Part shown: positions 1 through 10,549 of the stretch, one piece after another | Numbering within the stretch: position 1 is the stretch's first letter | How the letters are laid out: the number at the start of each line of letters is the position of its first letter | Position numbers and translations under genes: made by a program | The notes under the pieces: model-generated | Told to the model about the DNA's origin: nothing | Databases searched by the model: none | What the model saw: only the letters and a program-made list of their open reading frames with translations | Assembly (NCBI GenBank): GCA_022559845.1 | Contig: CM040118.1 | Span: 157,996,331-158,060,330 of the forward strand | DNA length: 64,000 nt | Direction: 5' to 3' | Origin: Amorphophallus konjac | Lineage: Eukaryota > Streptophyta > Magnoliopsida > Alismatales > Araceae

Positions 1-1478
1 ATCCCTTTCATTTAGTTTTCAAAAATTTTAAATATATATATATGTTCCTGAACGCGCCACTCTTGACCAGCTCATTCTTGAAGATCGCGCCAGGTAAGTA
101 TAGCGCATTCATAAATTTTTTTCCAAAATTCCTGACGATAAAAATATAATATTTTGAATATGTATACTATCTTATATATGCTGTATGAACGCGACCTTGA
201 GCTATAGCGCGTTCACAGACAGTAAATATCTTTTTATCCTATAACTATTATATTCTCTATCATATTGATGTATAAAAATTATTTCTGAATGTAGAAAGCT
301 ATTTTCTATCATATTAATGTATGAAAACTACTTTCAACATGATAAACCTATTTTTTGTCATATTGTTAATTAATGTATGATTAAATACTAATATCTAAAC
401 TCATGATTTTAATTCATAAGTATATATATATTTCTTTACAAAAGAATTGTTCTTTACTAAAAATTGATGTTTTATGATTCTGAGATTTAAGCTTAGAAAT
501 TTAAAATAATTCTAATAAAATTACTATCTTAAATTTTCTTCCTACTTACCGTTCATTTTTGAATTCCACGACTTAATATCGTTAAACATGATGCCTTAAA
601 TTGTTATCTACTTTTCTTGCAACTTCTGAAATTTTGTCAAATCTGTGCTTATTACAAATAGCATTTTCTTGAAAATCGTTGGCCATATACATTAAAGTGG
701 ATGTTTAAATGTACTTGGGATCTTCGGATCTATATGTCTCAATGCTTGGCATTAATGGGGCCCAATCTGGTCCTGGGGGGAGCGCCCGAAAGTACTTGTA
801 CCCATGGGAGTTGATTGAACAATGGTGTGGAATTACACCGAAGTGCATGATAGATTTACTTGACACGACATTCCACTACTCGTACTTGTTTACTTGTTTA
901 CACGACTACTTGAAAAATTACATGAATTACTTGACTTGCGTGAAATGGCCAAATTCGTGAAATTCTTACTTGTTCAAAGGTTATTACTTGAAAACTTCCC
1001 TTGATATCTTGTTATCTTATTGTTACTTGAAATTCCTTATACAAAATTCTACTCAAATTTCATGATTAAACATTCCCCGATTCAACTTGGAAAATGGTTC
1101 AACATGCTAAATACTTTAAGATTACCTGGTTCTTAGAGATATAAAATCCTACTGAGCTTATTTCTCACCCTACTTTTTGGTTAATTGTTACAGGAAATGA
1201 AAATGAACAAGGGAATAGACAAGAGTAAGAGAGTGATTTTCCTTTTTAACTTGGTTTATGTAGATCATTAGTGTTTTTACAAGAATGATGTATTTTAGAT
1301 TGGAAGTTGTAATTTGCCTTTATGGCTTATGAATTAGCAATGTAAACTTCATTTTGATAGAATAAAAGTATCATTTTCCTATTCATTTCTATCTTTAGAA
1401 ATAAAATTGTACATGCTCTGATCGACACACTTGTTTACGACTCGTCGCGCCCCCGATATTCCGCGTTGGGGCGTGACA
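1..1478 (+). repeat. 5' LTR of element A (partial)
   Basis: Aligns almost base for base with 7365-8841 and ends in the same GGGGCGTGACA. Differences are few and several are CG-to-TG or CA changes, for example in the GAACGCG hairpin units at about 48-110 and 186-215. The apparent ORF at 709-960 is not conserved as a coding frame in the other LTR and is not a gene. Confidence 0.93.
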
Positions 1479-1485
1479 GTCTTTG

Positions 1486-1497
1486 TGGTATCAGAGC
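1486..1497 (+). other. Primer binding site of element A (initiator tRNA-Met type)
   Basis: TGGTATCAGAGC lies 7 bases after the LTR end. This is the standard plant retrotransposon primer site complementary to the 3' end of initiator tRNA-Met. The stretch 1498-1718 is untranslated leader with no other feature that I recognise. Confidence 0.92.
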
Positions 1498-1718
1498 CTA
1501 GGTTACATAAAATCCTAGGTTTCACAAGTATAGGTTCATTCTTAAACTTAGGTTAGGTTTAAGATCAATGTCTAGAAATTGGATAGGTCTTAAAACCTTC
1601 CCGGTAAGATTGGGTAGAAACACGGGTTAAGTTTTAAGAAAAAGGGAATTATCAGGAAATAAATACCAAAACTAAAATAATAAACCTTGGAGTTATGGTT
1701 TCAGGATAATTCTCGCAA

Positions 1719-2717
1719 ATGGCCGCCGAGAGAGCTCAATGGCGCGAGATGTAGTGCACCGTTCAAGGCTTAACCCAAACCCTCCAACAGGTTGCTCATG
1801 GAGGAGCAAACTGAGGAGCCGGAGATTTGCATAGGAATTTTCGGAGCATGAACCCTCCCAAGTTCGCAGGATCTATGGATCCAGATGAGGCCGAACATTG
1901 GATTAAAGAGATCGAGAGGATATTCCGAGTCATGCAATGTGCTGATGAGGAAAAGGTCCTACTCGTTACTTTTCAACTAGAAAGGGATGCACGTGCCTGG
2001 TGGGAATCGATCAAAGCTACTTTACCGCACGACCAAATTCTATGGGAAGAGCTCGTGGAACACTTCAATAGCAAGTACTTCTCCTACCGAGTACAAGAAA
2101 GGAAGGTCGCCGAATTTGCTGCTTTGAAGAAAAGGGGTTTATCGGTAGCCGAATATGAAGCTCAATTCTCAAGATTATCTCGATACGCTCCACATCTCGT
2201 GGGTACCGACAAAATGAAGGCACTGAGATTTCTTAACGGCCTTAAGCCTCAATATATTACTCAACTCACCCTGATGGATATCCAAATTTATTCTGATGCG
2301 GTACGGAGAGCACAACTCCTAGAAGATGCAATGGAGTTATCGGATCGCATCCGAGGAAGGGAAGCCAAGAGAGAGCAAGTTACTGGGTTTGGAAGTTTCA
2401 AACCTTCCTTCGGGAAGAAAAGGCCCAATGACGGACGTAACTTCATGATGGACGGGCGTAATTTCAACAATGGTGGATGAAATTTTCAAGGGAACAAGAT
2501 GCCAAGAACCTTTGACAAGCAAATTGTCCCAATATCGGCAACATCAAAGGAACTATGCAAATATTGCGAGAAGCTCGGGCACAAAGCCGAGGAATATTGG
2601 AGAAAGCTCGGCGCATGTCTTCGATGTGGGAGTCGAGAGCATAGGATCCCGAATTGCCCTCTTCTCAACGAGCAAGCTCCATCACCGGCAAAGCTTCCTA
2701 TTCTTGCCAAAAAGTAA
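1719..2717 (+). pseudogene. gag: gag of element A (broken)
   Basis: Capsid-nucleocapsid protein of a Ty3 element, which would form cytoplasmic virus-like particles. The ATG at 1719 follows the leader and is in frame with the rest. The retrotransposon gag domain is clear (DPDEAEHWIKEIERIF, then ARAWWESIK). Two zinc knuckles follow. The first, at 2556-2597, has Tyr in place of the last Cys; the second, at 2616-2657, is an intact CX2CX4HX4C. In-frame stops are at 1752 (TAG), 1812 (TGA), 2478 (TGA) and 2715 (TAA). All lie in one frame, so this is one gene broken by point mutation and not several small genes. Gag continues into protease without a proper end, as a fused gag-pol. Confidence 0.9.
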
Positions 2718-3290
2718 GGAAGACTTCAAGCTCTTATGAATGCAGAACCTACCGAGGAAGGAGGCGTCGTGGAAGATACTCTTTTCATATACTCCAAGCC
2801 TATCTCTGTCTTATTTGACACCGGAGCTACGAATTCATTTATATCTAGAAGATTTGTTGATCTTTTACCTATGAAGCCTGTTCCATTAGATTCTACACTC
2901 ACTATTACTACCCTATTGGAACGGGAACGGAGATTAAACATTTCTATCCTGCTAGTGAAGTTCTAATTAGCGGTTATAACTTACCCGCTTATTTGGTATG
3001 CATGGAGATGGACGGATATGATGTTATTTTGGGTGCCGACTGGCTATCTACACATGGAGCTAGTGTCAATTGCAAGTTGGGTATGGTAACTTTTATTGGT
3101 TACCCCGACCTTCTATTTTCTGGCACTAGGCATTTCAAGCATATATCTCTTATTTCGGCCCTCAAAGCCAAGAAATTGTTAAGGAAGGGTTGTGACGGTT
3201 TCTTAGTTTCTATCACTATGACCGAGCATACGGAACCCGTTCTAAAGGACATTCCTATCATTGGGATTATTCTGATGTATTTCCAAACGA
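2718..3290 (+). pseudogene. Retropepsin (protease) part of element A pol (frameshifted)
   Basis: Aspartic protease that would cut the gag-pol polyprotein. The active-site motif LFDTGATNSFI is intact, with DTG at 2817-2825. The C-terminal flap partner VILGADWLS lies near 3020-3046 but in another frame, so about one base was lost near 2913. A second frame change near 3266 takes the linker into the reverse transcriptase frame. A TAA at 2964 ends the first frame. The piece is readable only across three frames and is inactive as it stands. Confidence 0.88.
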
Positions 3291-3291
3291 G

Positions 3292-4902
3292 TTGTCTGGT
3301 ATTCCTCCAGAGAGAGAAGTTGTCTTCTCTTTTGATTTAATTCCGGGAGCTGCACCAATTTCTAAAGCTCCATATCGGATGTCTGCCATTGAAATGAAGG
3401 AATTAAAGGAACAAATATTGGAGTTATTGGAAAAGGGGTTTATCCGACCAAGTACTTCACCTTGGGGAGCCCCGGTCCTCTTTGTTAAAAAGAAGGATGG
3501 TTCGATGAGATTATGTGTTGATTATCGACAATTGAATCAACTCACCATCAAGAATAAATATCCATTGTCGAGAATTGATGAATTATTCGACCAGATTTCT
3601 GGAGCTCAATATTTCTCAAAGATTGATCTTCGATCTGGTTATCATCAGTTGAAAATCAAGGAAAGTGATATTCACAAGACGGCATTTCGGAGTATGTATG
3701 GACATTACGAGTTCACCGTTATGCCTTTCGGCTTAACAAATGTGCCTGCCGCATTCATGCAATTAATGAACAGTGTATTCAGGCCATACCTCGATCAATT
3801 TGTGGTTGTCTTCATTGACGACAGTTTGATCTACTCCAAGTCAAATGAAGAACATGAGGAACATCTCAAGAAGTCCCTTCAATTATTGAGAGATCACAAG
3901 CTTTATGCCAAATTAAGCAAGTGTGATTTCTGGATGGAGGAAGTTTCTTTTCTCGCTCACATAATTTCTCGGAACGGTATCACCGTTGATCCTTCAAAGG
4001 TCGAGGCCGTAAAGAACTGGGAAAGACCTACTAGTGTGACGAAAATCCGAAGCTTCATGGGATTGGTTGGATATTACCGAAGATTTATCAAGGATTTCTC
4101 AAAGATCGCAGTATCTTTAACAAGATTGACAAGGAAGGAGAATCCTTTTATATGGTCCGAGGAATGCGAGAAAAATTTTCAAACTTTAAAGGATTGTCTG
4201 ACGACTGCTCCTATTCTTACATTACCTACGGAAGGAGGAGGATTCGAAGTATATGCTGATACATCTGGAATTGGCCTAGGTTACGTATTAATGCAACATG
4301 GCAAGGTCATAGCTTATTCCTCATGGCAATTGAAGAAGCACGAGGAAAATTATCCCGTACATGACCTAGAACTAGTAGTTGGGGTCTTTGCTTTGAAGAT
4401 CTGGCGACATTACCTCTATGGTGAAGCCTTTACGGTGTATTCTGATCACAAGAGTCTCAAATATTTATTCTCTCAAAAGGAGCTCAATATGAGACAAAGA
4501 CGGCGGTTGGAATATTTAAAGGATTTTGACTTCTCTATACAATATCACCCCGGAGAAGGCAATGTCGTAGCTGATGCACTTAGCCAGAAGCCGATGGCTT
4601 TATTATCGAGCATGATGGTTAAAGAATGGCATCTACTTGAGCAAATGGCTAACTTAAACCTCAATATGGAGGAGAAGGAAGGTGGAGTCTTTATTGCAAA
4701 TATTCGACTCCAACCCGAGTTACTCTCGGAAATCAAGGAACGGCAAGTTGATGATCCGATGATCGTTGAAATTCAAGAGAAACTAGATCAACGACCGGAT
4801 TTCCTTCTGGCTGATGATGGAAGGCTATTATTCAAAGGAAGAACTTGTATACCCGATTGTTCTACTATCAAGGGAAAAATCTTGGAGGAAGCACATCGGT
4901 AA
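3292..4902 (+). pseudogene. pol: Reverse transcriptase and RNase H of element A
   Basis: Long open stretch of 536 codons, the best preserved part of pol. The reverse transcriptase shows [17 protein letters not shown], the [10 protein letters not shown] motif and the catalytic FIDD box at 3811-3822 (followed by S where I is usual). RNase H follows, with [17 protein letters not shown] and an ADALSQK end where most relatives have SRK. The reverse transcriptase copies element RNA to DNA from the tRNA primer; RNase H removes the RNA strand. A TAA at 4900-4902 separates it from integrase in the same frame. The real polyprotein has no start here; the first residues belong to the protease-RT linker. 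Confidence 0.93.
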
Positions 4903-6144
4903 AGGTATACTATTCACCCCGGTGCTACAAAAATGTACCAAGACCTCAAGAGAACATTCTGGTGGCCTAATATGAAGAGAGAGGTAACCGAGTTCGTAAG
5001 CCAATGTTTGGTTTGTCAACAAGTCAAGGCCGAAGACCTCAAACCGGCTGGCAAGCTCAAGCCTCTCGAAATATCGGAATGGAAATGGGATAGTATCGGT
5101 ATGGACTTCATTATTGGTTTACCGAAGACCCGAAGTGGGTTTGATGCTATATGGGTAATTGTTGATCGGTTGACTAAGTCCCCACACTTCTTACCTATCA
5201 AGACCAAATGGACTGTGGATGTTCTAGCCGCCTTATATATCAAAGAGATCGTAAGGCTGCATGGAATTCCAAGCTCTATTATTTCGGACCAAGATCCGAG
5301 ATTCACCTATCATTTCTAGAAGGGTTTACAATCGTCTATGGGTACTAGACTAAGGTTTAGTACGGCTTTTCACCCTCAAATGGATGGACAAACCGAGAGG
5401 ATGAATCAAATTATTGAAGATATGTTGAGAGCATGCATGATAGACTTCGGCGAAAGTTGGCATGAACACTTACCATTGACTGAGTTCGCTTACAACAATA
5501 GTTATCAGTCGAGTATTCAAATGGCACCATTCGAAGCATTATATGGCCAAAGTTGCAGATCGCCTCTATGCTGGAGCGAGGTTGGAGAGAAGGGATTGCT
5601 TGGTCTCGATATTGTCCAAGATACAATTGACAAAATCCAGTTGATACAAGAAAGGCTAAAGGTCGCTCAATCACGGAAAAAGAGCTACGCCGACAACCAG
5701 AGGAGAGACCTTGAATTCCAAGTGGGGGAGCATGTCTTCTTAAAAATCTCACCCACACGAGGAATTAGAAGATTTGGCATCAAAGGAAAGCTGAGTCTGA
5801 GATTTATCGGCCCTTTCAAGATTCTGGAGAGAATCGGCGAGGTGGCGTACAAACTAGCTTTGCCTCCTCAATTGGCCGGTGTACACGATGTCTTCCACAT
5901 ATCAATGCTAAGGAAATACGTCTATGATCCTTCACATGTGATTCAATTTCATGAATTGAGGCTACAAAAGGACTTATCATATGAAGAAAGATCGATCAAG
6001 ATATTAGATCAAAAATTACACCAACTGAGGAATCGGGCCATTCCAATGGTGAAAGTCCAATGGAGCAAGCGTGGATTCGAGTAAGCAACCTGGGAATTGG
6101 AAGAATCCATCAAGAAGAAATACCCAGATTTAATCTCAGGTTAG
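4903..6144 (+). pseudogene. Integrase of element A with chromodomain-like tail (broken)
   Basis: Same frame as the reverse transcriptase. The zinc-binding HHCC region ends in CLVCQQVKAE near 4999-5028. The DDE core shows the first Asp in GMDFIIGLP, the second in ISDQDPRFT and the Glu in DGQTERMNQ. TAG at 5317-5319 falls between the second Asp and the Glu. The tail has the usual HISMLRKYV motif, then a short chromodomain-like region ending ATWELEESIKKKYPDL. TAA at 6082 interrupts that tail; the frame ends at TAG 6142-6144. Chromodomain-type tails are thought to steer integration to marked chromatin; here that is inference from family. Confidence 0.9.
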
Positions 6145-6215
6145 AAATTCGACCTTTCTACTCGAATTTTTGAATTTTAGTTGTATAATATGAATTTGGA
6201 GGATCAAATTCTTTT

Positions 6216-6228
6216 AAGTGGGGGAGGA
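6216..6228 (+). other. Polypurine tract of element A
   Basis: AAGTGGGGGAGGA abuts the 3' LTR start TGTAGAAACCC. It primes plus-strand DNA synthesis. The stretch 6145-6215 between the pol end and this tract holds nothing else I recognise. Confidence 0.9.
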
Positions 6229-6758
6229 TGTAGAAACCCGATAATTAAAAATGAGAATAAATTTTTTCCAATTTCATTATGTAATTAAAATTTTCATGAA
6301 ATAATTAAATTACATTTTTACTATATGAAATAAATTAGTTTATTGAATTTACTTGAATTAACTAGAAGTAAATAGAGATTAAATGCTTTAAACGTTAGAT
6401 AAATTATAGTAAGCCCAATAAAAGTCCATGTAATGGACTAGGGTCACAATTGGTCCATTGGATAATCCATAATGGATTGGATTAATGGATTAAAGGATTT
6501 ATTAAAGGATAATTAACCTTAAATTCGTAACACATGTTTAATATGCAATTTAAGGGATTAAAATAATCCCATTTCTAGAAGGTTGACATAAAAATCGACT
6601 CTTACCTAACATCCCACCTTGGACCATCCGTTTTTACATTGGTTTCACACCAAATGGAGGCTACGTTATGAAGAAAAATTAGAATTTTCTTCTAATTCAG
6701 AGTTGGAAAGTTTGACATTGTTAGGCAAGGAATCTTGACAAATTTGGCCAAGTTTTAA

Positions 6759-6768
6759 CTATAAATAG
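6759..6768 (+). promoter_or_regulatory. TATA box of element A LTR
   Basis: CTATAAATAG, about 530 bases into the LTR, with no competing match nearby. Transcription would start near 6795. The region before it would be U3 and the hairpin units at 7061-7578 would lie in the transcript leader. Confidence 0.7.
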
Positions 6769-7060
6769 AACCACATTCGACCCTCAAATCATCATTGGAG
6801 GTTAAGGTTACGCTGCTGCGAAGATTGGTGAGGATTTGAAAGAAGATTTGAAAGATCGAAGGGTTTTCTATTATTTGGGGATATTTCTTTAGATCCGTCT
6901 AAAGGTAGGTGTCTCTCAGGCTAAATTTCAATTAAAACATGCTATCTTGTGTATCTTTCAAGGCTCTTTCCATTGATATCTCATTTATTAAATTTCATTG
7001 AGAAACGAATAGGTTATGGTCATTTGATTGGAGGGCTATTCCCATTTTTTCATCAGGTCC

Positions 7061-7578
7061 AGAACGTGCTATACCTCAGAAGCGCGTTCTGAACGCGCCA
7101 GCCCGACCCAACGCGTTCAGACAGACCCCGTCCCTTTGACCAAATTTTCAAAATATATATAAAATAATGTAATCATACTTTCCTGATCGCGCTATACTTG
7201 ACTAGCGCGTTCTTCATGAACGTGCTAGTCTCTACTAGCGCGTTCAGACCCTTAACCCCGAATGTCCAGGGGTCAAAAGTATAATACCTCTAATATAAAT
7301 ACATATACATAAGGTGTTTACATATATATCAGGTGTCTATATCTATTATAATTTTATAGAACTTATCTCTTTCATTTAGTTTTCAAAAATTTTAAATATA
7401 TATATATGTTCCTGAACGTGCCACTCTTGACCAGCGCGTTCTTAAAGATCACGCCAGGTAAGTATAGCGCGTTCATAAATTTTTTTTCGAAATTCCTGAC
7501 GATCAAAATATAATATTTTGAATATTTATACTATCTTATATATGCTGTATGAACGCGACCCTGAGCTATAGCGCGTTC
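7061..7578. repeat. Hairpin units GAACGCG...CGCGTTC in element A LTR
   Basis: At least five inverted-repeat units in about 520 bases: 7061-7090 (10-base arms, loop of 10), 7091-7118, 7201-7229 (12-base arms, loop of 5), 7414-7441 and 7551-7578. Most units are 28-30 bases long with GAACGCG or GAACGTG on one arm and CGCGTTC on the other. The surroundings are AT-rich, so the GC-rich arms stand out. The 5' LTR carries the matching units with CpG decay. Role unknown. Confidence 0.8.
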
Positions 7579-9218
7579 ACAGACATTAAATGTCTCTTTA
7601 TCCTATAATTATTATATTCTCCATCATATTGATGTATAAAAATTATTTCTGAATGTAGAAAGCTATTTTCTATCATATTAATGTATGAAAACTACTTTCA
7701 ACATGATAAACCTATTTTTTGTCATATTGTTAATTAATGTATGATTAGATACTAATATCTAAACTCATGATTTTAATTCATAAGTATATATATATTTCTT
7801 TACAAAAGAATTATTCTTTACTAAAAATTGATGTTTTATGATTTTGAGATTTAAGCTTAGAAATTTAAAATAATTCTAATAAAATTACTATCTTAAATTT
7901 TCTTCCTACTTACCGTTCATTTTTGAATTCCACGACTTAATATCGTTAAACATGATGCCTTAAATTGTTATCTATTTTTCTTGCAACTTCTAAAATTTTG
8001 TCAAATTTGTGCTTATTACAAACATCATTTTCTTGAAAATCGTTGCCCATATACATTAAAGTGGATGTCTAAACGTACTTGGGATCTTCGGATCCATATG
8101 ACTCAATGCCTAGCATTAATGGGGCCCGGTCTAGTCCTGGGGGGAGCGACCGAAAGTACTTGTGCCCATGGAAGTTGATTGACCAATGGTGTGGCATTGC
8201 ACCGAAGTGCATGATAGATTTACTTGATACGGCATTCCACTACTCGTACTAGCTTACTTGTTTACACGACTACTTGAAAAATTACATGAATTACTTGACA
8301 TGCGTGAAATGGCCAAATTCGTAAAATTCTTACTTGTTCAAAGGTTATTACTTGAAAACTTCCCTTGATATCTTGTTATCTTGTTGTTACTTGAAATTTC
8401 TTATACGGAATTCTACTCGAATTTCATGATTAAACATTCCCCGATTCAACTTGGAAAATGGTTCAACATGCTAAATACGTTAAGATTGCCTGGTTCTTAG
8501 AGATATAAAATCATACTAAGCTTATTACTCACCCTACATTTTGGTTAATTGTTACAGGAAATGCAAATGAACAAGGGAATGGACAAGAGTAAGAGAGTGA
8601 TTTTCTTTTTTACCTAGGTTATGTAGATCATTAGTGTTTTTACAGGAATGCTGTATTTAGGATTGGAAGTTATAATTTGCCTTTATAACTTATGAATTAG
8701 CAATGTAAACTTCATTTTGATGGAATAAAAGTATCATTTTCCCATTCATTTCTATCTTTGGAAATAAAATTATACATGCTCTGATCGACACGCTTGTTTA
8801 CGACTCGTCGCGCCCCCGATATTCCGCGTCGGGGCGTGACAATCACCTTCCAGGAAAACTCACGACATGCGGGGGAGACCCCACCGCACACACACCGATA
8901 CACGGTGACTCGGTCAAGCGTAACACAAAGCCTGAAACACGGGGAGTCACCCGGACTCTCAAACCCACGAGCACGCTAAACGAGATAGCACGGTCCTCCC
9001 GACACCTTCAAACCACGGACACAAAATACTCGGGGTGTCTGGGACATTCACGAGACCGCAGGTCGACCACTGGGTCCCAACCGGGTCGACCAAGAACCCA
9101 CACAACGCGAAACGATCGTGGCAAGCACGAAAAACCACTTCGACATAACACAGTGCCTTGCGGTCTATCTTTGGGCTGTCACAGCTGTAACGGTCCAAGG
9201 ATATGCCGTCACAGCACC

Positions 9219-9765
9219 CTGACGGTCCAACTCAGGAGCGTCAGACACTCGGTGCAAAACTGGCTGTAACGCGCCAGTCCTGGTGCATCACAATCTCTGA
9301 CGCGCCTAGCCCGGTGCATCAGAAGACGAGCAGAAACCAACAGTGACGCACACCGCCCGGGGCGTCACAGTCTCTAACGGACCAACGCTGGTGTGTTAGA
9401 AGATGGGACAAAACTGGCTGTGATGCACACCCCTCGGGGTGTCACAAACTCTAACGCTCGAACCCAGGTGCGTTAGAAGGTGGGGGTGCATCCTCTCTGA
9501 CGCTCCCTCACAGGGGCGTCACAAGGCTCTGACGCTCCACCTTGGGTGCGTCAGAGGCCTTGACCCCCAATGGTCAAAACCACAACGATCGACTGCCAAT
9601 GGTCGGGTCGTCACTCTGACGGTCCAACCTAGGCACGTCACACGCCCTGGCGGTCTATCGTGGGACTGTCAGGCCCACGGACCACCCAGTTGGCAAAACG
9701 GTAGGCTGTGACGCACCCACCTTGGGGCGTCACACGATGTGGCGGTCACTGGAACGACCGCCACA
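9219..9765. repeat. Array of about 11 TGACGC...GCGTCA hairpins in element B LTR
   Basis: Units of 24-30 bases: 9219-9244, 9265-9291, 9297-9322, 9343-9368, 9374-9399, 9419-9446, 9451-9476, 9497-9522, 9527-9556, 9617-9640 and 9707-9734, followed by a 10-base-arm hairpin at 9738-9765. Arms are mostly CTGACGC/GCGTCAG. Where one arm changes the other often changes with it: the 9451 unit has TAACGC against GCGTTA. On the - strand the array lies 500-1100 bases after the TATA box, in the predicted transcript leader. TGACG is also the core of plant TGA-type bZIP binding sites, but no binding is shown. Confidence 0.85.
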
Positions 9766-10305
9766 CCGTCCCAGTGGCAGAACGGAGGGAAACGACCAAA
9801 AACACCAACCACGCCCCCATACCTCCATAGGAGAGGGGGAAAATAAGGGGGAAGCCCCCAAATAGCCCCTAGCATGCATCTATGGCCTTGGATCGGCCAA
9901 AAACGTGATGAAACGGTAGATCGGCTCACGAGCCCTAAAACATGGAATTTTCTCAAAATTCCTCAAATACGCCCGCTCGACTCACCACGGCCTACAAAAC
10001 TCACGGGAAAGGGAATGCACGAGCTGGGGGTCCATCTCTCTACCTCCACCGAAGAAACGACGCGCCGTGGACGCTGATCCACGAAGAAACGCCGCGAAAC
10101 CCTCGCCGGCTCGCGACCGTGCCACGAGCTCCCACGCGCCTCCACCACCTCGATCCTCGCCCATCCTCGCCCGTGCCGTCTCTACCTCGCCCCCGCCTCG
10201 CTCCATCAGCCGCCGGAGAAGAGAGGGGAGAAAGAGAGGATAGGAGAAGAGAGAGGGAGAGAGGGAGAGAAATGAGAGATGGGGAGAGAGAAAAAGGGGA
10301 GTGGG

Positions 10306-10317
10306 GTTTATATAGAA
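10306..10317 (-). promoter_or_regulatory. TATA box of element B 3' LTR
   Basis: Reads TCTATATAAAC on the - strand, about 220 bases into the LTR. It is followed by a CT-rich stretch on the - strand (GA repeats on the + strand, 10213-10300), as is usual near plant transcription starts. The other LTR has the same box at 26696-26707. Confidence 0.7.
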
Positions 10318-10532
10318 AATCTAGAAATTCCAGAAAATACCAAAAAATAGAAAAAATACACCCCCGCGATCCTCGGAACACGCTGATCGCTGTGGTAACG
10401 TCCTAGCGTCGAAAAATGCAACGGTTCACCCTGCACAGAGTTCCAAATGCACATCAGGGAAAAATACGTGTAAAGCACAAAATACACTCCGAGACCCACT
10501 AAAAAATATCCGAAAAAATCTGGGGCATTACA

Positions 10533-10549
10533 GCCCTCCCCCCTTAAAG
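10533..10549 (-). other. Polypurine tract of element B
   Basis: Purine run CTTTAAGGGGGGAGGGC on the - strand, directly before LTR start TGTAATGCCCC. It fixes the element's orientation. Confidence 0.88.

Larger units (their letters stand above)
1..8841 (+). mobile_element. Element A: Ty3/gypsy LTR retrotransposon, left end cut by the window
   Basis: Nearly complete Ty3-type element: partial 5' LTR, primer site, gag, protease, RT-RNase H, integrase, polypurine tract, 3' LTR. Integrase comes after RNase H, which is Ty3 and not copia order. Window base 1 aligns to base 7365 of the 3' LTR, so about 1.1 kb of the 5' LTR is off the window. The integrase tail carries a chromodomain-like stretch ending in an ATWE motif, as in plant chromoviruses of the Tekay/Del kind (lineage is inference). 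A sits inside the 3' LTR of element B: sequence from 8842 matches 14809 onward in B's other LTR. The expected target duplication is ATCAC (8842-8846); its partner is off the window. Stops and two frameshifts break the polyprotein, although the two LTRs are very alike, which suggests a fairly recent insertion. Confidence 0.93.
6229..8841 (+). repeat. 3' LTR of element A (complete, 2.6 kb)
   Basis: Begins TGTAGAAACCC after the polypurine tract and ends GGGGCGTGACA. It is AT-rich apart from CpG-bearing GAACGCG/CGCGTTC hairpin units (listed separately). A TATA box is near 6759. I see no coding region in it. Confidence 0.93.
8842..10532 (-). repeat. 3' LTR of element B (part right of the element A insertion)
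   Basis: Matches 14809-16193 followed by 26612-26918, that is B's other LTR with element C taken out. Its right end, GGGGCATTACA on the + strand, is the LTR start TGTAATGCCCC on the - strand. The rest lies left of element A, off the window. Confidence 0.9.

Noticed and set aside
709..960. 83-codon ORF in element A 5' LTR
   Set aside because: The 3' LTR copy at 8070-8330 does not keep the frame; an LTR has no known gene here.
9219..9765. Short, regularly spaced palindromic units resembling a CRISPR array
   Set aside because: The units vary in sequence, spacers are short and uneven, and the array lies in a plant LTR present twice with LTR boundaries; no cas genes.
10040..10406. ORFs in the GC/GA-rich part of element B LTR
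   Set aside because: Several frames on both strands are open at once, and the second LTR copy does not keep any of them.
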